From NCBI GenBank assembly GCA_964574195.1, contig CAZNMO010000001.1, positions 1 to 64,000 on the forward strand: a stretch of 64,000 nt of DNA. Reading direction: 5' to 3'. The notes under the pieces are model-generated. The model ran no database searches, was not told the DNA's origin, and worked only from the letters and a program-made list of their open reading frames with translations. Of this stretch, positions 7,960-16,605 are shown piece after piece. Made by a program: the position numbers and the translations under genes. The DNA is from BRH-c25 sp964574195. Lineage in GTDB: Bacteria; Bacillota; Clostridia; Lutisporales; Lutisporaceae. Position 1 is the first letter of the stretch; every line of letters begins with the position of its first letter.

Positions 7960-9553
7960 ACTTTTCTTTAATAAAGGAATCAGTCTTCATTATTGTAGAA
8001 TTTGTATAGCTAATTAAAAAATTTTGATGGAAATCATCGCCTATTATATCTCTTAGTGCCTGCAAAACTATTGTTGTAGCCGTAAGCAATGTAGAGTTTC
8101 CATAAGCAATACGTGTACCTCCACAACCGTTTCTTAAGATAGGGATCTCTAAATCATTTGTAATATTTACCTGATTATTAACCAAATCACCCTGTGTATC
8201 AGTAAATAAGCACTCAAAACATCCTTTATGAGAGTACGAAATCCCAAGAACATGGCTCGAACACCCATCACCTTCAAGCCATGAATATAATACTGGCTTT
8301 TGAAAATGTGCATTGCTATACTTCATGTTGCATCTTAATTGTACATCACTATTTCCCACCGTAAAAATGATTGCATCAATATCAGTGGGTAAGATTTCAA
8401 TACAATTTTCACCATCTATTTTTTTGTTTATGAATTCCGCAGATATCTCAGGATGTAATCTCCCAAGTTTATAAGCTAACGCTAGACTTTTAATGATTCC
8501 AGATGCACTAAGCTCCAATTGATGCCTCATAATGTTAGGCGGTTCAAATTCATCATTATCAACGATCACAATGTTCTTACATCCAGCTCTTATAATCTCA
8601 GATGCAACGTAGCTTCCTAAAGAGCCTGCACCAATAATTACGATTTTTTTATTAATTAATAATAAATCATTGCCTATTTGTTGATTTAAGTAAGAAAAGT
8701 CACAACGTTGAATTGATATAGGTACGATTTCGCATATCTCATTTTCCAATTTTTTAATAAGTTTTGCTGTCCCTGGATTCTTAAACTTTACCATGCATCC
8801 AAAATAGTAATTTTGAATCTTAAAAATCAGCAAGATAGTCAATCGAGAATAACTTAAATCTGTAATTTCTTTATATGCTCCATAATCGATTCTTTGTAAT
8901 TGAACATTGCTTAATATATCAAGAATATTTTTTGCATCCCATGGTTTATCAGGTAGAGGAGGAAGTATACCTCTAGCATCTAATATCGGTAGGTATAATA
9001 CTGGAATTTTATCTTTTTGAATCATCGTAGATTCATCGTTAAACATAAAAGCAGACTCTTTTATTCGAATAATGTTATTTCTATAAAGATATTGGTTAAG
9101 CCATAAACAATGCGAATCATTATTTAGATATAGTTGATATTCCTTATTCATGTCTTTTACTGAGGCATTCCAGTAATAAAGAAACTCTTTTTGATATTCA
9201 CTTTCTATCTCGTGTTTTGACAGGGTCGCTAACTCAATTAACCTATCAGCTAACAACTTAATCTTGTCTTCAAAAGGCAGTAATGAGTTAACAATAGTAC
9301 CTTGCTCAAAAAGGCAAAGGATTCTATATTTTTTCCCTTGAAATTCGATGCTAGATAAAGAAATATGAGGAAAACTCTTTGTGTTATTTATTGTTGTCAT
9401 GCATGGTATGTAAGTTTTATCTTCATCAAAAATTAATATTTCGTAATCAGCATCATTGTATGAGAAGGTAACACCTATATCATCAGGTTCTATATTAGTA
9501 AACTCAGAATAATTATTCAATATCCCTATTGCTTTTGTTATATTACTATCCAA
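7931..9553 (-). CDS. Cap2-like E2-E1 fusion protein of CBASS (ThiF family)
   Basis: The protein has 540 residues if it begins at TTG 9553, which overlaps the CD-NTase stop and follows AAGAGGG. An ATG at 9613 would overlap that gene by 68 bases and lacks a ribosome site. The N-terminal region resembles a ubiquitin E2: F-P-H-I strand, then L-C80-L-F-E-Q-G, where C80 would be the transfer cysteine. The C-terminal region is a ThiF/E1 adenylation domain with G308-AGSLGS, VDNDEFEPPNIMRHQ and a late G-C-G-G cysteine loop, plus CFEC and CGCC pairs that may hold zinc. In type II CBASS, Cap2 adenylates the CD-NTase C-terminus and conjugates it to targets, which primes signal synthesis. Placement between the CD-NTase and JAB genes agrees. 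Confidence 0.87.
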   Translation of the reverse strand: MDSNITKAIGILNNYSEFTNIEPDDIGVTFSYNDADYEILIFDEDKTYIPCMTTINNTKSFPHISLSSIEFQGKKYRILCLFEQGTIVNSLLPFEDKIKLLADRLIELATLSKHEIESEYQKEFLYYWNASVKDMNKEYQLYLNNDSHCLWLNQYLYRNNIIRIKESAFMFNDESTMIQKDKIPVLYLPILDARGILPPLPDKPWDAKNILDILSNVQLQRIDYGAYKEITDLSYSRLTILLIFKIQNYYFGCMVKFKNPGTAKLIKKLENEICEIVPISIQRCDFSYLNQQIGNDLLLINKKIVIIGAGSLGSYVASEIIRAGCKNIVIVDNDEFEPPNIMRHQLELSASGIIKSLALAYKLGRLHPEISAEFINKKIDGENCIEILPTDIDAIIFTVGNSDVQLRCNMKYSNAHFQKPVLYSWLEGDGCSSHVLGISYSHKGCFECLFTDTQGDLVNNQVNITNDLEIPILRNGCGGTRIAYGNSTLLTATTIVLQALRDIIGDDFHQNFLISYTNSTIMKTDSFIKEKCGCCSGEKK

Positions 9554-10577
9554 AGCTGTGTTCCCTCTTACTTGATATATTTGTGGAAGATACATTTTTC
9601 TCTGGGACTTCAAATTCTGTACCTAGTACCTTTTGGACCTCTTTAGCTGCTTCATGCTCTGAGTCTAGATTTACAGCATCTTCTAACCTTTCCACTGCTT
9701 TGCATAAACGATCGTATAATAATATAAGATGATCGTCTGAAGTCCTCATTTTATATAGAACATCTGAATTAGGTGTAACCGGCAGTCGGCAACATACATC
9801 TGCTTTTGTAATATCTCCATATACATCTTTTGTTATAGTAAACTGATTTTTTATATTGTTTAAAGTTTGATACAAAGATTTTAAATCATAATCATTATTC
9901 TCATGAGTGCATTTAGTATAATTCTTACAGGCAAGGATAGTTAATGCTATGCTTGGTGGCACCTCATGTGAATTTGTTGAGTTATTATACTTTTCCATTT
10001 TCCATTTCTTTATAAAACATACTATCCTACGCAGTTGTTCATTTGCAGAAAACTGGTTAAGGAAATATTCATTCAAGCCTTCTGGGTCCGCCATTTCCCA
10101 TTTATACTCTGTAGAAAACTCTTTACCTCTTGCTAAATATAATTGATTATCATGATCCGCATATAATGGAAAATCAATATGCATAAATTCTTCTTCCTTT
10201 TGATGATATCCCACAGTAACACATGGTTCTTTAATTTTGGGGGTTCTAATATTTTTTATTTCCAGTGCCCTTTTTGCTGCAATTTTAACTTCCCTTGGAT
10301 CTGTATCTACAGTAATATCAAGTGGAAATATAACTGCATAATCCAGGTCTACACTTCCATTAGGATTAACAATTGTTGTACCTATTTTATAGCTACCTTG
10401 GTTTATAAATCGTAAATCACTTTTGTTTATTTTAATACCATATTCTTCACATTCGCTTGGAAAATAACTCTGAAAATCGCTTTTTAGTTTGTCTCGCTTC
10501 TCTCTTAGAGCAGCTGCTTCACCATCAATTTTTATCAGGCTATAAAAGTTAGAAAACTGTTTTGCTAATTTCGCCAT
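9546..10577 (-). CDS. CD-NTase (cGAS/DncV-like nucleotidyltransferase) of CBASS
   Basis: This is a 343-residue polymerase-beta-fold nucleotidyltransferase and the first gene of the CBASS operon. The active site is G61-S62 (QGSYKIGT), D77-x-D79 (SVDLDYAV) and a third aspartate D135 (MHIDFPLY), the arrangement of cGAS/DncV-like enzymes that make cyclic di- or trinucleotides. The helical C-terminal half is as expected. The protein ends in S-F-G; a terminal glycine suits conjugation by Cap2, as established for type II CBASS. The SAVED effector downstream makes a cyclic oligonucleotide product likely; the exact product and clade cannot be read from sequence. Start ATG 10577 follows TTAGGAGG. Codon use is AT-rich compared with flanking chromosomal genes. 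Confidence 0.88.
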   Translation of the reverse strand: MAKLAKQFSNFYSLIKIDGEAAALREKRDKLKSDFQSYFPSECEEYGIKINKSDLRFINQGSYKIGTTIVNPNGSVDLDYAVIFPLDITVDTDPREVKIAAKRALEIKNIRTPKIKEPCVTVGYHQKEEEFMHIDFPLYADHDNQLYLARGKEFSTEYKWEMADPEGLNEYFLNQFSANEQLRRIVCFIKKWKMEKYNNSTNSHEVPPSIALTILACKNYTKCTHENNDYDLKSLYQTLNNIKNQFTITKDVYGDITKADVCCRLPVTPNSDVLYKMRTSDDHLILLYDRLCKAVERLEDAVNLDSEHEAAKEVQKVLGTEFEVPEKNVSSTNISSKREHSFG

Positions 10578-11052
10578 ACTTTTCCTCCTAATTAAGAAAT
10601 AATTTCCTTCCTAAATTTCCAGCAATTTGTATCATTGCTCCACTTGCAATATTGATATACCTCTTTATTTTTGGAGGCGTGTTCCTTTCTTTCCATAATC
10701 ATACAACCATATTCCAATTCAATTATATACAAGTTGGAAAATAGAGTAAATGATTTTACAACTCAATTCTTAACAATTTTTTCATTAATCAAGGTATTTG
10801 TATAAACTCAGTTGATATTTTGCAATTTGAAACTTATTATTCACAATGCATATATTGTGATAATCATTCTATGTCATTAATTTCTATTTTTAGAAAATAT
10901 TTGTTATACACATAAAGGTTTTTAATACAGAAAGTCGAATTATGTAGTGAATAAAGGCAGAAAATCCTAGACGAAATTAATGGCAATTTTGAATATTTTT
11001 AAGCATTTATATACTAAAACTTATTATAAATTTAAGAGTTGGAGGGCATTGA
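10578..11052. promoter_or_regulatory. Divergent intergenic region between CBASS and the recombinase trio
   Basis: This is 475 bases of very AT-rich DNA between the leftward CD-NTase gene and the rightward gmtY-like gene, each with a good ribosome site (TTAGGAGG and GGAGGG). It must hold both promoters. I see several TATAAT-like and TTGACA-like hexamers but cannot choose among them, and no gene, long repeat or clear operator. Confidence 0.4.
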
Positions 11053-12543
11053 ATGAAACATGTAAAAGTTGTTTCTACAACTATCCGAGATAACACTGGA
11101 TTGAGTATAGAAATACCGACCATATTAGTTGAGCAAAATGGTAAAATTACCCCATTATGGTCACTTCATGAATACCTTGTCAAAAATCAATTAATGAGCA
11201 ATACTTGGCAAAATAAAATTATTCAGGCTGTTGGTCTTTTACTGGACTATATTGATGCTAACGGTAACTGTTTTTCAAACCCAAAGTATTTCTTTGAATC
11301 TTTTGTAAATGCAATATATTCAGGCACTATCAATGAAGATGGTTATGATCCAAGTGGCCTTTATTGGTTACCAAAACGCACTAATACAGCAAATGATTTA
11401 CTATATAAGTTAAGTGAATATTCAGATTGGCTCAATAGAGAATATGGGACAATACAGCTTAACCCATGGAGAGAGGCTACTAAATATGAAGAAAGATTGA
11501 ACTGGATGGCAATAATAAATAAGAGCCAATACTCATTTCTTGGGCATTTGGACAGTTGGCTAAACATGTCAGAAACCGCAAAGAAAGCTCGTGATATCAA
11601 TCAGAAAAGAGTACCCTCAGGAGACTATGGTATTCCTAAAGTTTTCCCTGAAGATAAGATACATGATTTGCTTTGGGAGGGTTTCAAAAAACCAGATAAA
11701 AAGAATAGCTTAAGCTTGCTTGATAAATATAACTGGCGTGATATTGCTATAACCATATTAATTCATGGCGGAGGATTAAGAGTAAGTGAACCGTTCCATA
11801 TTTGGGTTGGAGATGTAATACCAGATCCCTATGACCCACAACTTGCCCTTGTGCGTGTTTATCATCCAGTTGAAGGAAATGCTCCAAAAGACTTCAAGAT
11901 GCCAGATGGCAGGTATTTGTCTAATCGAGATGCATACCTACGCATGAAATATAGTCTATTACCACGTAATAAACTTAAAAGAATAAGACATGCTGGATGG
12001 AAAAATCCAAAGTTGTCGGACAAAGATCAAAAGTATATGCAGGTTCATTGGTTTCCTCGTCAATGGGGATACCTTTTTATGCAAGTATGGAAAATGTATA
12101 TGGCTCAACGGATTCATGAGAAAATCCCTGATACTCACCCATTCCTGTTTGTATCATTTGATGATAAAAACAAAGGAGAAATGTATACCATAGAATCATT
12201 TCGACAGTCACACGCCAGAGCAGTACAAAAGATAGGGCTTACAGTAGGAAAAATGCTTGGAACAACTGAACATGGACATCGACATGCTTATGGGCAACGT
12301 ATTGAAAACGCAAAGATAGACGAGAAAGTTATTCAAGCAGGAATGCATCATAAATCCATAGATTCACAGAAAGTGTATAAAGAGCCAACAATAGACCGAG
12401 TAACAAGAGAACTTGCTATAGCAAGTGAGGCATTGGAAAATGGCGAGCAACTTCCTATGGATGTAGACTTAGATGCATGGTTTAATCAAGAGTACAAAAT
12501 GAAAAAACGCTGGATTAAAAGGAGCAGAAAAGGAAATGGGTAA
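11053..12543 (+). CDS. gmtY: GmtY-like tyrosine recombinase
   Basis: This 496-residue protein has a tyrosine recombinase catalytic domain in its second half: arginine in GGGLRVSEP near residue 242, H407-G-H-R410, H432-H433 (the GHxS-like position) and the nucleophile Y442 (SQKVYKE). The N-terminal half (to about residue 190) would be the core DNA-binding region. It overlaps the next, larger recombinase gene by 8 bases, so the two are co-translated. The order of a roughly 500-residue and an 850-residue recombinase followed by a roughly 220-residue protein is that of the gamma-mobile-trio, where GmtY is the first. Those trios mobilise genomic islands that carry defence genes. The recombinase call is firm. 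The GmtY name rests on my recognition of the trio, not on a search. The start has GGAGGG upstream. Confidence 0.8.
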   Translation: MKHVKVVSTTIRDNTGLSIEIPTILVEQNGKITPLWSLHEYLVKNQLMSNTWQNKIIQAVGLLLDYIDANGNCFSNPKYFFESFVNAIYSGTINEDGYDPSGLYWLPKRTNTANDLLYKLSEYSDWLNREYGTIQLNPWREATKYEERLNWMAIINKSQYSFLGHLDSWLNMSETAKKARDINQKRVPSGDYGIPKVFPEDKIHDLLWEGFKKPDKKNSLSLLDKYNWRDIAITILIHGGGLRVSEPFHIWVGDVIPDPYDPQLALVRVYHPVEGNAPKDFKMPDGRYLSNRDAYLRMKYSLLPRNKLKRIRHAGWKNPKLSDKDQKYMQVHWFPRQWGYLFMQVWKMYMAQRIHEKIPDTHPFLFVSFDDKNKGEMYTIESFRQSHARAVQKIGLTVGKMLGTTEHGHRHAYGQRIENAKIDEKVIQAGMHHKSIDSQKVYKEPTIDRVTRELAIASEALENGEQLPMDVDLDAWFNQEYKMKKRWIKRSRKGNG

Positions 12544-15070
12544 TAAGGGACAACGTAACCTTGGGCAAAGCAAGGATATAACATTTAGATGGGCAACCGA
12601 GATAGATCCCGACCTTGAACAATGGCGTTCATTAGCTGAAGAATGGCTAAAAACAATAAAGAAGGGTAAAAGTCATTCGATTTTAGGAATCGGCATATTT
12701 TTGCGTAGATATATACTGGATAATAATATGAGTAAAATTCCATCAGAATTCTTGAGTAGAAATTATGACTATAAATCGTTTTACGATACATGTCTTAGCC
12801 ATCTCAAAGAAATAAACAGTGTCCGTACTCGGCTTAGAAATATTAATATGTTTTTAGATTGGGTTCTTGAAATGTATTTTTCTGTAGAGGATGGTTTTGG
12901 AAACAAGGTCATTCCTATAGAATTCAGAAATCCATTTTCGATGGAGTTATCTATTTATGGCGTAGGGCGAGATAGACTAGATGAATCTGATAAGAACGTT
13001 CTTCCCTTTCGTTATATCAAACAACTTCGCACCATCCTTTGTCCTGTAGAAGCAATCAATTTTCAGGATTTGAAATGGGCTCAAGAGGCAATGAATGCAA
13101 GGCGTGGAGGAGATTGGTTTGTTGTTGAGTATTCTAAAATTGATAAAGATGACCCCGATTGCGTTTGGCGAAAGCGTGAGAGTTCCAAGTACATACAGGA
13201 GAATAAAGGATTGCCGGAGGTTGTTTATGAACTCTGGTCTCCTGCTCGAGCAGTAGCATTGTACATTAAACTATTACTACCATTGAGAACTTATCAGGTT
13301 AGGATGCTTGACAGTGGCGAAGCTGATACATATAGGTATGAACAAATAACCCGACATGAGGTTGGACAGTGGATGGCGAATAATGGGATACTCAAAGAAG
13401 GGACAGAAAAATATCCCGTAAGACATGGAGTACTCCGTAAATTTATAGATCCAGTAACGAGAGTTGAGATGACGGGATTCTATATTAATACTAATAAAAC
13501 TGCTGACATTGACAAGGAAGAATGGGCAAAAGGATATGAAATTCCATGGCAATATGAGGAGGCTCTTTATTGGTTGGCCAAATTACGTAACTGGCAGGAA
13601 AAATATAACCCGATTCAGAAACCGACACCTTGGTCGGAATTAGAAAATAAACATTTTGGGGGAATTAAAGATATATCTGTCCTAAAGCAGATGGGTACTA
13701 CTTGTTTTCTATTTCGCAACGCCTCTGAAGAAGGAAAAAATAAAACTAAACCATTTCCAAAAGGATCATTAGATTCTTTGTGGTATAAGCTATTGCATAA
13801 ACTTCAGAGGCAGTGTGAGTTGCTTGATAACAAGAAGGAAGGAGTAAAATTAAAATTTGTTAAAAATAGTAAAGCTACTTTCTTTCCACTTCATTCCTTA
13901 AGGGTTTCGCTTATTACTGCATATGCGCTTGAAGGCGGAGTCCCAATGCCGATTTTAAGTAAGTGTATTGCTGGGCATGCACGTCTGGTTATGACGCTCT
14001 ACTATACAAAGGCTGGCATTACGTACGTATCAGAAAAGATGAATGAAGCAGAGCAGAAAATGGCAGAGCAGGAACAGGACTCATACATGAGGTGGTTGAG
14101 AGATGCTACATATAAACAATTGGAGGTATATAGTGCCAGTAATGATCCCACAGCTCTTCAAGCAGTGATAAATGCTCAGCAGTCTGGAGCAAGTTTTATC
14201 AAAGATGACAAAGGTATTTGCCCAAAGGGGTGTATGGGTTGTGACACAGGCGGCACTTATACTAACGATGATACTGGTGGAACAATTTATAGTGTTGTAC
14301 CTGGGTATCCTGAACAAAATTGTGTTCGTTGCCGTTGGTTCCTGACTGGTCCAGCGTTTCTGCCAGGATTGGTCCATCATTTTAATGTAATAGGATACGA
14401 TATTGGAGAGACCGCAGAACGATTAACACGTTTTGAAGGAGAAGTTGAAGAGCTTGAAGATTTAAAGTTAGAGTGTGAGCGAAACAGTCTCCCTTTCATG
14501 GAGAATGAAAAGCTGTCCAAACTTGAAAAGTTGTATCAGCAAGAGACGCAAAAGAATGATAAATTAGCTAATGATTACAATGCTACACTTCGGCTGATTG
14601 ACCGTTGTATTGCAATAATTAAGCATCCTAAAGATGATGGACAAGTTCAGTTTGTAGCTGCTGGAACTACAGAGGATGTAAAGGTTGCCTTAGAAGATGT
14701 TCCAAATAGGTTATATCTGATTCAAACTGTTTGCAACGGTGCAGAAATTTTTCCAGAAACTGATTCAAGTAAAGCTGTTTTGCAAAGAAGTCAGATATTA
14801 GACCTGACTTTTGCCCTTAATGGCCAGCGACCAATATTTTTTAGCCTTACGCCTGAACAGCAATTAGTTGCCGGTAACGCATGGATGCAGTTGCTAATGA
14901 GTCGTGCAGGAAGTTTAAAAGATGCTATTCCCTATGTTGAAGGCAGAAGAAAACTTTCAGAAATAGGCCTGGATAATGATACAGAAATTATTATTAAAGG
15001 TGTAACAGAAAGAAAATCTCAAGTATACAGAATAAATCAACCTACATCAAACATTTATTTACCTGAGTAA
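12536..15070 (+). CDS. gmtZ: GmtZ-like large tyrosine recombinase (VPA1269-type)
   Basis: The 844-residue protein carries a second tyrosine recombinase domain in its middle: R251 (LPLRTYQVRML), H453-S-L-R456, H481 (IAGHARLVMTLYY) and the likely nucleophile Y489 or Y490. After it comes a cysteine cluster at about residues 562-569 and 596-599 (CPKGCMGC, then CVRC), which probably binds zinc. The C-terminal part contains a coiled-coil-like charged segment near residues 630-690. This matches the third-quarter layout of GmtZ/VPA1269-type integrases that accompany GmtY. The 8-base overlap with the upstream gene supports a two-recombinase complex. It is larger than ordinary phage integrases (300-450 residues). 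Activity cannot be judged, but all catalytic residues are present. Confidence 0.8.
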   Translation: MGNKGQRNLGQSKDITFRWATEIDPDLEQWRSLAEEWLKTIKKGKSHSILGIGIFLRRYILDNNMSKIPSEFLSRNYDYKSFYDTCLSHLKEINSVRTRLRNINMFLDWVLEMYFSVEDGFGNKVIPIEFRNPFSMELSIYGVGRDRLDESDKNVLPFRYIKQLRTILCPVEAINFQDLKWAQEAMNARRGGDWFVVEYSKIDKDDPDCVWRKRESSKYIQENKGLPEVVYELWSPARAVALYIKLLLPLRTYQVRMLDSGEADTYRYEQITRHEVGQWMANNGILKEGTEKYPVRHGVLRKFIDPVTRVEMTGFYINTNKTADIDKEEWAKGYEIPWQYEEALYWLAKLRNWQEKYNPIQKPTPWSELENKHFGGIKDISVLKQMGTTCFLFRNASEEGKNKTKPFPKGSLDSLWYKLLHKLQRQCELLDNKKEGVKLKFVKNSKATFFPLHSLRVSLITAYALEGGVPMPILSKCIAGHARLVMTLYYTKAGITYVSEKMNEAEQKMAEQEQDSYMRWLRDATYKQLEVYSASNDPTALQAVINAQQSGASFIKDDKGICPKGCMGCDTGGTYTNDDTGGTIYSVVPGYPEQNCVRCRWFLTGPAFLPGLVHHFNVIGYDIGETAERLTRFEGEVEELEDLKLECERNSLPFMENEKLSKLEKLYQQETQKNDKLANDYNATLRLIDRCIAIIKHPKDDGQVQFVAAGTTEDVKVALEDVPNRLYLIQTVCNGAEIFPETDSSKAVLQRSQILDLTFALNGQRPIFFSLTPEQQLVAGNAWMQLLMSRAGSLKDAIPYVEGRRKLSEIGLDNDTEIIIKGVTERKSQVYRINQPTSNIYLPE

Positions 15071-15095
15071 TGAAGCCTTCAAATAGTAATTAAGG

Positions 15096-15352
15096 TTAGA
15101 TAGTATACTGCATGGCTTCTAACATCTTTTCTATTAATTTAAGCCTTTTAGAGCCAATTCGTTGCTTTATTGTTGGATTAAAAGCATTGCTGCCATCAAA
15201 AAGCAATTTGCCGAGTTGGTAGCCCAATATTGAGTGTAGTACCGGAAAGTGCCTTCAGATATTTTCCTAGCCGTGTAGTCATCAGAAATACGTTTTATTT
15301 CTTGGATCAACACTTTAATTGTAGTCGGGTGTTTTATATAGTCAAAATCCAT
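15096..15352 (-). pseudogene. Frameshifted TIGR04540-family small protein
   Basis: ATG 15352, with GGAGG seven bases upstream, starts a small protein resembling the clostridial TIGR04540 family: I-K-x-L-x2-E-I-K then ISEGTFRYYTQYWATNSA. The frame is then lost near 15206-15209. In the next frame the rest of the family pattern appears: KLLFDG, then NPTIKQRIGSKRLKLIEKML, ending with a stop at 15096. Adding a single A in the run near 15207 would restore one continuous protein of about 86 residues. So it is either a recent pseudogene or a sequencing error. It lies antisense between the gmtZ-like and gmtX-like genes, a position where no extra gene is expected. Function of the family is unknown. Confidence 0.75.
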
Positions 15353-15468
15353 CAAACATTACCTCCATACTCGTATCATTTTTGTATTAATTGTATGGAT
15401 ATTGTATAACTTTTGTATGAGCTTTTCGAGTATTGTCAGATTATTATTTAGCAAGGAGGTTATTGGCA

Positions 15469-16134
15469 ATGGGGAATATTCATCCGGATGAACTATTGGT
15501 TCAGTTATCTGAGAATGCCTCAACCCGTAAAAAACGCTCACTTGAGATCATTCATAATATATGCAAAGAGCAGCATGAGCGTGGCAGTAAAGACTTTTCT
15601 ATTCCAACAATTAGTCGTCTATCCATCGTAGAAAAAGGCCCATCTGAACAAACCATTCGTAATAAAGAAGGTGCAGATTATAGGGCACTGATGCAGTGTT
15701 GGGCCGATTATGCTGAAGGTGTCACTAAAAAGCCAAAATTAAAACAAAAAAATGATATAAATGAAGAAATACTTGTAGGGATCACTGACCCGACTATCCG
15801 TGCATTAGTTGGGGTTTTTTTAGCAGAAAATCGCAAGCTAAAGGGCGAGAATTCACTGCTTAAGAGGCAAACAACACTTACTATTGATATGAGACCTTCT
15901 GCTCGACCTATGTTAAATAGCATATCAAGTGAGGAGATACTCCCACAAATGACCAGTCTTCTACCATCGGAAATTACCGCATTACAACATGCTGTCTCCG
16001 ATGAATTTCTTAAAGAGCAAGGTTGGACAACCGATGACCAAGGTAGAATTAAGTATAAGGGACATTCTATTTACAAAGCGGGGTATGTCACTGCAATTAA
16101 GAAAGTTCTTTCTACCTGTTTAGAAGATAAATGA
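15469..16134 (+). CDS. gmtX: GmtX-like protein of the recombinase trio
   Basis: This 221-residue protein starts at ATG 15469, behind AAGGAGG. It opens with H-P-D-E-L-L and a conserved segment with TRKKRSLEIIHNICKEQHE, then D-F-S-I-P-T-I-S-R and Q-T-I-R-N-K, a helix-turn-helix-like stretch. After that come a central ADYAEGVTKKP linker, a heptad-like segment (VFLAENRKLKGENSLL) and a C-terminal segment ending in a K-A-G-Y-V-T-A-I-K-K pattern. This agrees with what I know of GmtX, the third member of the gamma-mobile-trio, and its gene position supports it. It is probably a DNA-binding helper of the two recombinases. It is 398 bases from the gmtZ-like gene, with a broken gene inserted antisense between them. 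Confidence 0.75.
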   Translation: MGNIHPDELLVQLSENASTRKKRSLEIIHNICKEQHERGSKDFSIPTISRLSIVEKGPSEQTIRNKEGADYRALMQCWADYAEGVTKKPKLKQKNDINEEILVGITDPTIRALVGVFLAENRKLKGENSLLKRQTTLTIDMRPSARPMLNSISSEEILPQMTSLLPSEITALQHAVSDEFLKEQGWTTDDQGRIKYKGHSIYKAGYVTAIKKVLSTCLEDK

Positions 16135-16605
16135 AGGGATTGATTATATGCGGACGATAGTAATGATTGATAATGGAAAGATAAAGGTTTTGGAATGATT
16201 CATTAATAATTAAGTGTATGGCAGAAGATTTTTATAAAGGAGTTTTAGTAAAGGAAGAAAGGAACAAAAGGTAATATGAAAATCACTTATGAACATTGTG
16301 TTCATAAGTGACTCCATTGAAAATGATTCAATGTGCTATTTGTATATGTATTATTAATTGAGTAGATAGAAATAGAACGTTTTGTCTAAAATGCAACTGG
16401 CAAACTATCGAATTCTTAAAGCTAAGTCTCAGATAATCTGTGAAGCTATAGCATTGATATGGTTATTTCTAAAAAAGATTTCGTTACAGCAGGAAGCATG
16501 ATATCACAAGATTTCTCGGGGCTGTACCGAAACCTTTAGGGTTTAGTTGGTGTTTATATTATGTGACAATGCCAAACAACGCAACACGCTGTTAAACAAC
16601 AGGAG
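16135..16605. other. Non-coding stretch between the trio and the restriction genes
   Basis: This is 471 AT-rich bases with no supported gene. Trio transcription enters from the left and hsdS transcription from the right. It holds the perfect hairpin at 16283-16311 and little else. It could contain one border of a mobile unit, but I found no direct repeat pair to prove it. Confidence 0.4.
16283..16311. repeat. Perfect 13-bp inverted repeat after the recombinase trio
   Basis: tcacttatgaaca pairs fully with tgttcataagtga around a 3-base TTG loop. There is no T run on either side, so it is not a classic terminator. It lies about 150 bases after gmtX and could be a recombinase binding site or a structural end of the element. 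Confidence 0.5.

Noticed and set aside
7764..7961. Alternative frame of 65 residues across the JAB start
   Set aside because: It is a shadow of the JAB gene, which has a complete JAMM motif.
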